From positions 4,030,001 to 4,094,000 of the forward strand of contig NZ_CP072453.1 in the NCBI RefSeq assembly GCF_019343475.1: a stretch of DNA of 64,000 nt. The letters are read 5' to 3'. The position numbers and the translations under genes were made by a program. Within the stretch, counting starts at the first letter, position 1. Every line of letters begins with the position of its first letter. The DNA comes from Providencia sp. R33 (GTDB lineage Bacteria > Pseudomonadota > Gammaproteobacteria > Enterobacterales > Enterobacteriaceae). The notes under the pieces are model-generated. The model saw only the letters and a list, made by a program, of their open reading frames with translations. It was not told where the DNA came from and did no database searches. Below are positions 1 to 8,469 of this stretch, one piece after another.

Positions 1-244
1 CTTCAGTTGACTGGTGAGAGGTAACTTTTACCCAGCTGTTACTGCCAGCAGCGGAAGAGACAGATAATTTGACGTGTTGATCAGGCCAACAAATAGCATG
101 GATTTGGTGAATACCCACAGCATCAGCACTGCGGACTATCGCAGAAACATTATGAGGTTTATGGATTTCTTCAAGGCAAATCGTGAGGTCTGGCTGCCGC
201 ATCGCCATCATTTGGCAAATGCGGCGGTAGCGGCGTTCATTCAT
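1..244 (-). CDS. trmH: tRNA (guanosine-18-2'-O)-methyltransferase, N-terminal part
   Basis: Partial gene cut by the left edge; the first 81 codons are visible. The translation begins MNERRYRRICQMMAMRQPDL and continues through HKPHNVSAIVRSADAVG and AAGSNSW, which match the N-terminus of the SpoU/TrmH SPOUT-class methyltransferase. The family methylates the ribose of G18 in the tRNA D-loop using S-adenosylmethionine. The ATG lies 5 bp after the spoT stop codon, so it is the last visible gene of the gmk-rpoZ-spoT-trmH operon, in the E. coli order. The SAM-binding knot is outside the window. Confidence 0.93.
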   Translation of the reverse strand, partial: MNERRYRRICQMMAMRQPDLTICLEEIHKPHNVSAIVRSADAVGIHQIHAICWPDQHVKLSVSSAAGSNSWVKVTSHQSTE

Positions 245-249
245 ATTCG

Positions 250-2367
250 TTAGTTACGGTTTCGGCTTACGCGTAGAACATCCGGCATGATACGTATCTT
301 ACGCATAACATTTGCCAGTTGAACACGGTTTTTAGTGGTAAGGCGGATAAAGGCACAGTATACGCGGCCATCTTTTTCCTCAGTATTCATACTCTGAATG
401 CTTGAGTTGGCATCATTAATTGCAGCCGTAAGATTTGCTAACGCACCTTGATGGTTAATCATATCTACCTTGATTTCAGCGATGAAATCGGTGTCTGTTT
501 CGTTATCCCATTCAACTGCCATAAATTTATCAGGCTCTTTTTGATAGCCACGGATATTACGGCAAGATTCATGGTGGATAACTAGCCCTTTACCAGGGCT
601 AATATGCGCCACGATAGGGTCACCAGGAATAGGGCGACAACATTTCGCAAAGGTGATTAAGACGCCATCTGCACCTTTAATAGAAAGCTTATTACGGCTC
701 TCAACGACAACCTGATCTTCAGGTGTGGTTTGTGGGTTGTTTTGCAAGTTCCTTGCGACGACAACACTCATTGCATTACCTAGGCCAATTTCGGCGAGTA
801 GGTCATCAATAGAGTTGAGCTTCATACGCGCCAGTTCTGCATCAATATTACTTTGTGGAATATCGGTGAGTTTATTACCCGCTCCTAGCGCATGATTAAG
901 CAGTCGGCGACCAAGATTAATCGAATCTTCGCGTTTTAAGTTTTTCAGTAACTGGCGAATTTTAGCACGAGCTTTTGAGCTGACGACAAAATTAAGCCAA
1001 GCGGCATTTGGACGAGCACCCGGTGCAGTAATAATTTCAACAGTTTGGCCACTTGCTAATGACTGAGAAAGTGGATAAGGTTGGCGGTCAACACGCGCAC
1101 CAACACAGGCATGGCCAATATCGGTATGCACTGCATAAGCGAAATCAACAGGGGTTGCACCTGTTGGTAATTCAACAATACGACCTTCAGGGGTGAAAAC
1201 GTAAATTTCATCAGGGAATAGGTCTGACTTCACGCTTTCGATAAATTCGAATGAACTACCTGCACTTTGCTGTAATTCAAGCAGGCTTTGCATCCAACGT
1301 TGCGCTCTGACTTGCGCGGTAGTACCTTGCTCGCCTTGCTCTTTATAAGCCCAGTGGGCTGCAACCCCCATCTCTGCCATTTGGTCCATATCTTCTGTAC
1401 GAATCTGGACTTCAACTGGCACGCCATGCGGCCCAATTAAGGAGGTATGGAGGGATTGATAACCATTGGCTTTAGGGATGGCAATATAGTCTTTAATACG
1501 CCCCGGACGCGGTTTGTATAAGCTATGCATCTGACCTAAAACACGGTAGCAAGTATCTACGTCTTTGACGATGACCCTAAAGGCATAGATATCCATGATG
1601 GAATGGAAACGTTGCTCTTTTTGGTGCATCTTGCGGTAGATAGAATATAAGTGTTTTTCTCGACCACTGACACGACAAGGAACACCTGCTTCAGTGAGTC
1701 GACCGTCAATCTCAGAGAGAATTTTTTGGATCATCTCTTTGCGGTTACCACGAGCCGCTTTAACGACTTCTTTGATAACTCGGTAACGGTTAGGGTAAAG
1801 CGCTTCAAAACCAAGCTCTTCGAGCTCAGTTTTTATATGATGTATGCCCAGCCGATGTGCCAGCGGGCTATAAATCTCAAGGGTCTCACGAGCGATGCGA
1901 CGACGCTTATCTGGCCTTAATGAGCCTAAAGTGCGCATGTTGTGAGTGCGGTCTGCCAGTTTTATCAAAATGACGCGAATGTCTTTGACCATCGCCATAA
2001 TCATTTTGCGGAAGTTTTCTGCTTGAGCTTCTTTTTTGTCGCGAAAGTTTAGCTTATCAAGTTTGGAAACACCTTCAACAAGACCTGCGACGGTTGTTCC
2101 AAATAATTCTTCTATGTCCTGAAATGTTGCTGGAGTATCTTCTATCACATCATGAAGTAGCGCAGCCATTAATGTTTCATGGTCCAGACGCATTTCAGCA
2201 AGAATACAAGCAACAGCGACAGGGTGAGTAATATAAGGCTCACCACTTGAACGGGTCTGTCCTTCATGGGCATCCCGTGCGACAACATAGGCTTGTTTTA
2301 GTAATTCAATTTGCTCTTTAGGGAGGTACTTTTGAATAACTAAATTAAGGCTTTCAAACAGATACAA
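250..2367 (-). CDS. spoT: Bifunctional (p)ppGpp synthetase/hydrolase SpoT
   Basis: 705 residues, against 702 in E. coli. Hydrolyses and weakly makes the stringent-response alarmone (p)ppGpp. The N-terminal HD hydrolase domain has the H72-D73 pair in LLHDVIEDTPA. The RelA/SpoT synthetase-type domain follows (GYQSLHTS), then a TGS domain (VFTPEGRIVELPTGATPVDFAY) and a C-terminal ACT domain ending VSRNRN. The start codon is TTG, as in E. coli spoT, and the first residues MYLFESLN align exactly, which settles the start. It lies 19 bp after rpoZ, so the genes are probably cotranscribed and perhaps translationally weak. No damaged motif is seen. Confidence 0.98.
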   Translation of the reverse strand: MYLFESLNLVIQKYLPKEQIELLKQAYVVARDAHEGQTRSSGEPYITHPVAVACILAEMRLDHETLMAALLHDVIEDTPATFQDIEELFGTTVAGLVEGVSKLDKLNFRDKKEAQAENFRKMIMAMVKDIRVILIKLADRTHNMRTLGSLRPDKRRRIARETLEIYSPLAHRLGIHHIKTELEELGFEALYPNRYRVIKEVVKAARGNRKEMIQKILSEIDGRLTEAGVPCRVSGREKHLYSIYRKMHQKEQRFHSIMDIYAFRVIVKDVDTCYRVLGQMHSLYKPRPGRIKDYIAIPKANGYQSLHTSLIGPHGVPVEVQIRTEDMDQMAEMGVAAHWAYKEQGEQGTTAQVRAQRWMQSLLELQQSAGSSFEFIESVKSDLFPDEIYVFTPEGRIVELPTGATPVDFAYAVHTDIGHACVGARVDRQPYPLSQSLASGQTVEIITAPGARPNAAWLNFVVSSKARAKIRQLLKNLKREDSINLGRRLLNHALGAGNKLTDIPQSNIDAELARMKLNSIDDLLAEIGLGNAMSVVVARNLQNNPQTTPEDQVVVESRNKLSIKGADGVLITFAKCCRPIPGDPIVAHISPGKGLVIHHESCRNIRGYQKEPDKFMAVEWDNETDTDFIAEIKVDMINHQGALANLTAAINDANSSIQSMNTEEKDGRVYCAFIRLTTKNRVQLANVMRKIRIMPDVLRVSRNRN

Positions 2368-2386
2368 GGCAGACCCACCTTAGTAA

Positions 2387-2662
2387 TTAGCGACGACCTT
2401 CAGCGATAGCAGAAACTGCCTGCATTTCAGCCGCTTCTTGCTCTTGCTGTTCTTGGCGTTCACGCACATCCAAAATGTGACCGTTAATTAAACCTTCTTC
2501 TACTTCACGTAGCGCGATAACTGTGTATTTATCGTTTTCTTCAGGAACTAAAGGGTCTTTTCCACCGGTTTGTAACTGGCGAGCTCTACGCGCTGCAACC
2601 AATACGAGGTCAAAGCGGTTACCAATTTTTTCTACTGCGTCTTGAACAGTTACGCGTGCCAT
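2387..2662 (-). CDS. rpoZ: DNA-directed RNA polymerase omega subunit
   Basis: 91 residues, the normal length for RpoZ. Omega helps fold and assemble the beta' subunit and forms part of a ppGpp-binding site on RNA polymerase. The conserved N-terminus MARVTVQDAVEKIGNRFDLV and the internal ARRARQLQTGGKDPLVPEEN-type stretch are diagnostic. It sits between gmk and spoT, and the pairing of a ppGpp target with the ppGpp enzyme is conserved in enterobacteria. A 57-bp gap separates it from gmk upstream. Confidence 0.98.
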   Translation of the reverse strand: MARVTVQDAVEKIGNRFDLVLVAARRARQLQTGGKDPLVPEENDKYTVIALREVEEGLINGHILDVRERQEQQEQEAAEMQAVSAIAEGRR

Positions 2663-2719
2663 AAGTGTGCTACTCCAAAAGAAATAAAAAAATGACCTGA
2701 TATGATACTGAAACTATTC

Positions 2720-3343
2720 TCAGTCTGCTAGTAATTTGCTGATTAAAGCATCATGTCTCTGTACTTGGCGCCCTAATCTTAAGCGTTCAGTGCGGATAAT
2801 GGATTGTAAATCGCCTAATGCAGTGTTGAAATCATCATTAACGATAAGGTAATCATACTCGTTGAAGTGTTCGATTTCACCTACTGCTTGTGACATTCGT
2901 TTTTCAATTACTTCATCACTATCTTGGCCGCGGCCACGTAGTCTACGATAGAGTTCGTCTTTTGATGGTGGGAGAATAAAAATGCTGCGCGCTTCCGGCA
3001 TTTTAGCCCTAATTTGTTGCGCTCCCTGCCAATCTATATCGAGAAAAACATCCACTCCACTTTTTAAAACGTCTTCAATAATAGGTTTAGACGTTCCATA
3101 GTAATTTCCAAAAACACAAGCGTGCTCTAAAAAGTCACCATTTTCGACCATTTGTAAGAAATCAGTCTCTGATACAAAGAAATAGTGCTCACCATGAACT
3201 TCACCTGGGCGTGCAGCTCGTGTTGTATGAGAAACAGAAACTTGTGTGTCATACAATGGTTGTGTTTTCAGTAGAGCCTGAATGAGGCTTGATTTACCTG
3301 CACCACTAGGTGCAGAAACAATATATAACGTACCTTGTATCAT
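2720..3343 (-). CDS. gmk: Guanylate kinase
   Basis: 207 residues, the E. coli length. Phosphorylates GMP to GDP with ATP in the cytoplasm. The P-loop SAPSGAGKSSL is at residues 9-19. The GMP-binding core follows in SHTTRAARPGEVHGEHYFF, and the lid region in LPPSKDELYRRLRGRGQDSDEVI. First gene of the gmk-rpoZ-spoT-trmH operon and divergent from ligB across 311 bp, which matches the arrangement in E. coli. Confidence 0.98.
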   Translation of the reverse strand: MIQGTLYIVSAPSGAGKSSLIQALLKTQPLYDTQVSVSHTTRAARPGEVHGEHYFFVSETDFLQMVENGDFLEHACVFGNYYGTSKPIIEDVLKSGVDVFLDIDWQGAQQIRAKMPEARSIFILPPSKDELYRRLRGRGQDSDEVIEKRMSQAVGEIEHFNEYDYLIVNDDFNTALGDLQSIIRTERLRLGRQVQRHDALISKLLAD

Positions 3344-3654
3344 GATGATTTCTTGAATAGTCGAGGATTAAACATAAAAGATGGTGATAAACCCCACATA
3401 GTATACACATACTTCTATCAACATGCAGCGATATCAATAAAACATGAATAACAGAGAATAGAAATTTGATCTATGAGTAATTTGCGAGCCGCTTCCAGAA
3501 ATTAATTGTTTATTCCTGCAAATCTTATTTGTCTTGCGAAGCTTTTCGCAAAAAAAACACATTTTGGTGTGAGAGTTAAGAAGAATGCTTTCATGCTTCA
3601 AGATATAAAGCGTGGTGGGTATATGGAGTAGTTAGTTATTCACAAGGAGTTGTT
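3344..3654. other. Divergent intergenic region gmk/ligB
   Basis: 311 bp without a convincing ORF. It must carry the promoters of gmk (minus) and ligB (plus). A short hairpin (arms TTGCGAA 3534-3540 and TTCGCAA 3545-3551) has no T-tract, so it is not a clear terminator. An AAGGAG ribosome site precedes ligB at about 3642. I see no strong sigma-70 promoter or operator here. Confidence 0.6.
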
Positions 3655-5373
3655 ATGGCATATTTTATGGATAAATGTAGGGGTAACTTAGCGTTTATTA
3701 TAGGCTTTTGTGCTATTGGTTTTTTAGGGATTGGAAATATAACCTTTGCTGCCAGTAATGTTGAATTAGATGAGCGCTGCAAATTAGGTGGGATGAGTAA
3801 AATTGAGCAAGAAAGCCATCGGTTAGGTGCTCAGCTACAGCAATGGAATCAAGTTTATCGGTTATCTGGAAATAGCCAAATTAGTGACGAAGCGTATGAC
3901 CAATTACTTTATCAGTGGCAATCTTTACGTCGTTGTTTGGGACTCTCTGAAGAACTTCCCGAAGTTGTGCTACCTAAAAAGGCACAGCTGACGAAGCATC
4001 CCACTCCCCATACAGGGTTGAAAAAACTCACAGAATCTAAGGTATATGAATGGGTCGATTCTCGCCGTGAAATTTGGTTACAGCCTAAAGTTGATGGTGT
4101 GGCAGTTACACTTGTCTATCAAAATGGTCATCTCATTTCCATGATCAGCCGTGGGAACGGTATTGAAGGCCTAGAATGGCGAGATAAAGCAGACTTTATT
4201 TCTGCTATCCCTAAGCAGATTAGCTTACAAAAAAATGTTGTTTTACAAGGTGAGCTTTTCTGGCAATTGAACGAACACATACAAGCAAAGGATGGGGGGA
4301 TTAATGCTCGAAATAAAATAGCGGGTTGGCTAATGCGAAAGACAAGCCCCCAAAAAAATGAACCAAATATCGGAGTTTTTATTTGGGCATGGCCAGGTGG
4401 TGAATCAGAACCTGAAAAGCAATTTGAGCATTTAGCCCTGCTAGGGTTTCCGTTAGCAAAACAATATAGCCACAGAATTGAAAATAAAGCCCAAGTAAAG
4501 CAATGGCGTGAGTACTACTACCAAAGTAAGCTCCCTTTTGCCACGGATGGCATTGTACTAAAAAATTATCCATTTCCAGATGTATTGGCGTGGCAACCAA
4601 ATCAAAATAGTTGGGCAATTGCATGGAAATACCCATTACGTAGTGTTGTTTCAGAGGTTAAGCATTTACAGTTTAAAGTTGGTCGAACAGGGCGGGTCAG
4701 TGTGGTTGCAACAATTAACCCAATCAATCTTGAAGGGAAAAATATATCCAAAGTGAGTGTTGGGTCATTGGCATCATGGGAAAAGAAAGATTTAATTGAG
4801 GGGGATAAAGTCACTGTTTCCCTTTCAGGTCTAGGAACACCAAAAATAGAAAATGTAATTTGGCGACTTGAAACACGCGTCTACCCAGACCTTTCTACCT
4901 TTGAGCGCTTCAACTCACTCAGTTGCCTCACCTATACAGAACACTGCCTACAACAGTTTGTTGCGCGTTTAACTTGGCTGGGTAAAAGCTTAAAAATTAA
5001 AGGGATCAGTGAGGTTACATGGCGAGATTGGGTTGAAAATCATCAATTAACTGAGTTAACGACTTGGTTACGGCAGGATTGGCAAAACGCATTACCGAAA
5101 AATAAAAGAAACTCTTCTTCAATCAAACAATTTCAATCAGTTAAATTTCAATTAACACCTTTATGGTTAAAAGGTTTAGGTATCCCTTTGCCAAAAACGA
5201 AAATTGAGCAACTCATAAGGTTAGAAGGGCTTCATGATAGCGTTGAAATTGAGCGATTGAGCTTAACTCGAAAGCAAAAGGAAAAGCTAGAAAAATGGTT
5301 AGCTACGCCAGAGATTCAACTTGCGTTGCAGGCTATACAGAAATTAAAAGCAAATGAGTCATTAACTGAATAA
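3655..5373 (+). CDS. ligB: NAD-dependent DNA ligase LigB
   Basis: 572 residues; E. coli LigB has 560. The adenylation motif KVDG (nucleophile K145) lies in WLQPKVDGVAVTLVY, and further nucleotidyltransferase motifs follow (GELFWQ, ATDGIVLK, AWKYP). An OB-fold region and helix-hairpin-helix part follow. No BRCT domain is present, and only two cysteines of the LigA-type zinc finger remain (C424, C431), as known for LigB. The N-terminus (about residues 10-33) is strongly hydrophobic and ends in FAASN, resembling a Sec signal peptide, as it also does in E. coli. ATG start with AAGGAG upstream; M5 is an alternative. Divergent from gmk, as in E. coli. Confidence 0.95.
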   Translation: MAYFMDKCRGNLAFIIGFCAIGFLGIGNITFAASNVELDERCKLGGMSKIEQESHRLGAQLQQWNQVYRLSGNSQISDEAYDQLLYQWQSLRRCLGLSEELPEVVLPKKAQLTKHPTPHTGLKKLTESKVYEWVDSRREIWLQPKVDGVAVTLVYQNGHLISMISRGNGIEGLEWRDKADFISAIPKQISLQKNVVLQGELFWQLNEHIQAKDGGINARNKIAGWLMRKTSPQKNEPNIGVFIWAWPGGESEPEKQFEHLALLGFPLAKQYSHRIENKAQVKQWREYYYQSKLPFATDGIVLKNYPFPDVLAWQPNQNSWAIAWKYPLRSVVSEVKHLQFKVGRTGRVSVVATINPINLEGKNISKVSVGSLASWEKKDLIEGDKVTVSLSGLGTPKIENVIWRLETRVYPDLSTFERFNSLSCLTYTEHCLQQFVARLTWLGKSLKIKGISEVTWRDWVENHQLTELTTWLRQDWQNALPKNKRNSSSIKQFQSVKFQLTPLWLKGLGIPLPKTKIEQLIRLEGLHDSVEIERLSLTRKQKEKLEKWLATPEIQLALQAIQKLKANESLTE

Positions 5374-5384
5374 TTAATGACTCA
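5355..5384 (-). terminator. Rho-independent terminator for yicG, embedded in the ligB 3' end
   Basis: Perfect arms TGAGTCATTAA (5355-5365) and TTAATGACTCA (5374-5384). Read on the minus strand the hairpin is followed by TTTGCTTTTAATTT, so it serves yicG. It overlaps the ligB stop codon at 5371-5373. Confidence 0.6.
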
Positions 5385-5396
5385 ATAAGATGAAGG

Positions 5397-6026
5397 CTAA
5401 TCTTGGTTTTCGTAGTTGAATATCGGTAATCCAAGTCGGTAGCGAATTGCGATTAACCGTGCACTTAATCCGACTACAAGGGTAATGATAACGACGATGT
5501 CTTGGGGCAGTGGGGTTTGCAATAGGCCAATATAAATCCATGCGGCAGCAAAAGAGACCCCAGCATAGACTTCTTTTTGGAAAACCAAAGGGATGGTATT
5601 ACACAGCATGTCCCTAAGGACTCCACCAAATACACCCGTAATAACGGCAGCAATTGCGGCAATAATAGGGCTATAATTCATATCAAGTGCGATTTGAGCA
5701 CCAAGAATAGAGAAAACGATTAATCCAATAGCATCTAAAATAAGAAATAGGCGGCGCAAGTGTTTCATCATCGGTGCTATCCAGATTGTGACAACAGCGG
5801 CGCCAGCAACAGTTAGGATATATTCTGGGTGTGCGACCCAACCTAATGGATAATGTCCAAGTAAAATATCGCGCACAGAGCCACCGCCTATCGCGGTTGC
5901 AGAGGCAATAATAATGACACCGAAGACATCCATTTTACGTCTACCAGCGGCAAGAGCGCCAGTCATAGCTTCAGCGGTGATACCAATAATATAAAGCACA
6001 CTTAATAACATAATGGTTTTATTCAA
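5397..6026 (-). CDS. yicG: TRIC-family (UPF0126) inner-membrane protein YicG
   Basis: 209 residues with about seven hydrophobic segments. Two copies of the glycine-rich family motif are visible, GGGSVRDILLG (about residues 47-57) and GVFGGVLRDML (about 131-141), marking the internal repeat of TRIC-type cation channels. E. coli YicG has 205 residues and a similar sequence; its physiological role is poorly known. Convergent with ligB, as in E. coli. Confidence 0.93.
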   Translation of the reverse strand: MNKTIMLLSVLYIIGITAEAMTGALAAGRRKMDVFGVIIIASATAIGGGSVRDILLGHYPLGWVAHPEYILTVAGAAVVTIWIAPMMKHLRRLFLILDAIGLIVFSILGAQIALDMNYSPIIAAIAAVITGVFGGVLRDMLCNTIPLVFQKEVYAGVSFAAAWIYIGLLQTPLPQDIVVIITLVVGLSARLIAIRYRLGLPIFNYENQD

Positions 6027-6154
6027 TATTAAAGTTATTGCTAAAGGGTAATATTACTTTTGAAATTTCTCGACTGAGATTTTCTAGTACCATGCAAACT
6101 AGATTAGTTAAAGTAATCCGACAGCTATATTAAATGATGTGAAAGGATAACAGA

Positions 6155-7462
6155 TTGAATAGTAAATTGCCTTATAAAGAAACACGTTTAACGAATGGTA
6201 GGCGCAGTCATCAGCTCACAAATATTAATGTGTGGACACCTGATAGCCAGTGGATAGCTTATGATGTTCGGCCAAATGGCAGTTCATTTACTGGCTTATC
6301 GATAGAAAAAATTCATGTAAATACACTGCAAGAGATAGAAATTTATCGTGCTAGCCATGGTGCTCATGTTGGTGTTGTTACCGTGAGTTCGCATCAACCC
6401 CCTCAATATGCCTTTATTCATGGCCCAGATTACCCCGACGAACAATGGCATTATGATTTTCACCATCGTCGTGGCGTCTATGTCCATGACGATCAACTGA
6501 ATGTGACTTATCCTATTGATGCGATGTGTATTTCTCCCCCTTATATTGCAGGAGCCCTTAGGGGGGGAACTCATGTCCATGTGTATAGCCCTGACGGTAA
6601 ATGGCTAAGTTTTACGTATAACGACCATGTGATGCATGAGTTAGATGTGAAGCTGGATCAGCGGAATGTCGCTATTGCTGTACCTGCGGGGGTTGTTAAT
6701 GTTGAGCCGAAAAAACATAATCGTGAATATGATGGTGATTACTTTTGTTGCGTTGTGACTCAGACTACAGCAGAGCCTAAGCCTGATAGTGATGAAATTA
6801 GTCGTGCATATGAGGAAGGCTGGGTTGGGCTTCGGGGTTACCAAAAACAAGATGGTCAATGGCAAGAAAGAGCACTTGTTTTTATTGGGGATACACATAC
6901 TCAGGATGGTGAGGTGATCCCAGAAGTTTTCATTGTAGATTTACCTTCACAGCCCCAACTTTGCATGATTTCAGGGGAAAAACCACTTCAAGGGACGGAA
7001 TCAAGTTTGCCAGCTCCACCAAAAGGTGTGCACCAAAAGCGACTGACTTATACGCACCAGCGTAAGTACCCAGGTTTGGCGAAACTGCCGAGACATTGGC
7101 TTCGTACATCACCAAATGGTAAATCAATTGCTTGTTTGATGCATGATGATTTTGGCAATGTGCAGCTATGGTTAGTTGATAGTGTTACAGGGGAATTGAA
7201 TCAGATTACTCAGGGCGATTCTTCGATACAGTCCGCGTTTAATTGGGATAGTCAAGGTGAGCATGTTTGTTTCGTCTACGAAAATAGTGTGGCCATTTGT
7301 CATATTGCGACAAAAAAGTTAATTCAATTAACTGAGCGTACTGAGCAAGCACCTAGTGCTGATGCGGTTGTATTTTCACCGAATGACAAGCTTATTGCAT
7401 TTATGCGGGATGTTGATGGGTTCAGGCAACTTTATACTGTAGAAACGGGTCTACATTGTTAG
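6155..7462 (+). CDS. yidR: YidR family protein, TolB-like beta-propeller (DUF3748)
   Basis: 435 residues, similar along its length to E. coli YidR. Shared blocks include WTPDSQWIAYDVRPNGSSFTG, HYDFHHRRGV, RGGTHVHVYSPDG and FTYNDHVMHELD. Recurrent SPDGKW- and SPNGKS-type strands suggest a WD/TolB-like propeller. No signal peptide is evident. The start is TTG at 6155 with AAAGGA 7 bp upstream; no in-frame ATG fits the conserved N-terminus. Function is unknown. Neighbour of yidQ, as in E. coli. Confidence 0.9.
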   Translation: MNSKLPYKETRLTNGRRSHQLTNINVWTPDSQWIAYDVRPNGSSFTGLSIEKIHVNTLQEIEIYRASHGAHVGVVTVSSHQPPQYAFIHGPDYPDEQWHYDFHHRRGVYVHDDQLNVTYPIDAMCISPPYIAGALRGGTHVHVYSPDGKWLSFTYNDHVMHELDVKLDQRNVAIAVPAGVVNVEPKKHNREYDGDYFCCVVTQTTAEPKPDSDEISRAYEEGWVGLRGYQKQDGQWQERALVFIGDTHTQDGEVIPEVFIVDLPSQPQLCMISGEKPLQGTESSLPAPPKGVHQKRLTYTHQRKYPGLAKLPRHWLRTSPNGKSIACLMHDDFGNVQLWLVDSVTGELNQITQGDSSIQSAFNWDSQGEHVCFVYENSVAICHIATKKLIQLTERTEQAPSADAVVFSPNDKLIAFMRDVDGFRQLYTVETGLHC

Positions 7463-7486
7463 GTATTTATCAGTTATTTACTGTTG

Positions 7487-7530
7487 TTATGAATAAAAGA
7501 GAAGTTGTAAGCTCTTTTATTCATAAATAA
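7487..7530 (+). terminator. Terminator hairpin after yidR
   Basis: 15-bp perfect stem: arm 7487-7501 pairs with 7512-7526 (CTCTTTTATTCATAA), 10-nt loop. The tail is AATAACTTTATTTT rather than a clean T-run, so strength is uncertain. Confidence 0.6.
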
Positions 7531-7678
7531 CTTTATTTTATACTAAATAGCGCTCTAATTATTTTAGATTTTAACAATGTGATTTTAAAAAAAACTGAAT
7601 GTTTAATATGGAGGTATTTAAGTTAAGTTGTAGCAGTGTATTGTTTCTCTGAAAATAATCTCAAAAATTTGCATAACT

Positions 7679-7711
7679 AATAAATAGGAATTAGCTCAGG
7701 CCCTATTTATT
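7679..7711 (-). terminator. Hairpin downstream of yidQ
   Basis: Arms AATAAATAGG (7679-7688) and CCTATTTATT (7702-7711), 13-nt loop, just 3' of yidQ on the minus strand. The following bases AGTTATGC are not T-rich, so this is a weak terminator or an mRNA 3'-end stabiliser. Confidence 0.4.
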
Positions 7712-7742
7712 CCACATTTCAATTAATGAATAAGATGAATTT

Positions 7743-8078
7743 TCATTCCGAATGAATATTACTTTTTTTTTCTGTTTTTTCTTTTTTATCAATGTCTTCT
7801 AAACGTTTTTTAGGGGAGTCTTCTTTTCCATCATCACCTGACTTTGCATAGTCTAAAGGAATTAGAAGTGTATCCATAACGATAGAAAATGGGAGGTCAA
7901 TTGCAAGAAGTGGCCTAACTACCCAGCCAGTCTCATCATCTTTAATCATTTTAAGGCTGTTTTTAGAGCCAGGGTAATAACCATCTGAAGGGCCTGCATG
8001 AGTCATAATACTAGAACAACCGCTTAAAAATAACGGTGTGATAAGAGCAATTATTTGTGCGGTATTTAAACTCGGCAT
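7743..8078 (-). CDS. yidQ: YceK/YidQ family lipoprotein (DUF1375)
   Basis: 111 residues. The signal peptide ends in a lipobox LSGC with lipidation cysteine C21, so the mature protein should be a membrane-anchored lipoprotein. The family core SSIMTHAGPSDGYYPGSK and the DLPFSIVMDTLLIPLDY segment match YceK/YidQ. The C-terminal 25 residues are charged and lysine/glutamate-rich (KKRLEDIDKKEKTEKK). Function is unknown. It lies between yidR and yidE, but without the ibpA gene found beside it in E. coli. Confidence 0.88.
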   Translation of the reverse strand: MPSLNTAQIIALITPLFLSGCSSIMTHAGPSDGYYPGSKNSLKMIKDDETGWVVRPLLAIDLPFSIVMDTLLIPLDYAKSGDDGKEDSPKKRLEDIDKKEKTEKKSNIHSE

Positions 8079-8469
8079 ACGGTGGTTAACCTATATTTTG
8101 CTAATTATTACTAACTTTCATCCATCATATCGAAAAACAAAAAATTCACAATCTCAGTGTTGCATTATTATTTAATTAAATGACATACATTCTTTTAATG
8201 AATATTTAATTATATCTTATTGAGGAAGATTGTTTCTTTTTTGTATTTATTCTTATGAGTTGTGAAGGACTTAAAAAAATAAAGAATAATTATTTTGATA
8301 TTTGTTATCAATCTGAAAATTCAAAGACATAGAGATTTTAATTCGTTCTAAAGTGTGCTCTATGACACATCTTACTCTTTTGCTATTTGGCATAATCGAT
8401 TCAGTAGTATGTTTTATCGCCGATTTAGGCTTGGTTTATGGGTAACTTGTCGTCAAAAGGATGCGGTCT
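8079..8469. other. AT-rich intergenic region yidQ/yidE
   Basis: About 390 bp, very AT-rich. No small heat-shock ORF or recognisable remnant of ibpA/ibpB is visible. Promoters for yidQ (minus) and yidE (plus) must lie here, but I see no strong consensus. AAAGGA at about 8456 is the yidE ribosome site. Confidence 0.55.

Noticed and set aside
3534..3551. Hairpin upstream of ligB as a terminator
   Set aside because: No T-run on either strand and no upstream transcript for it to end.
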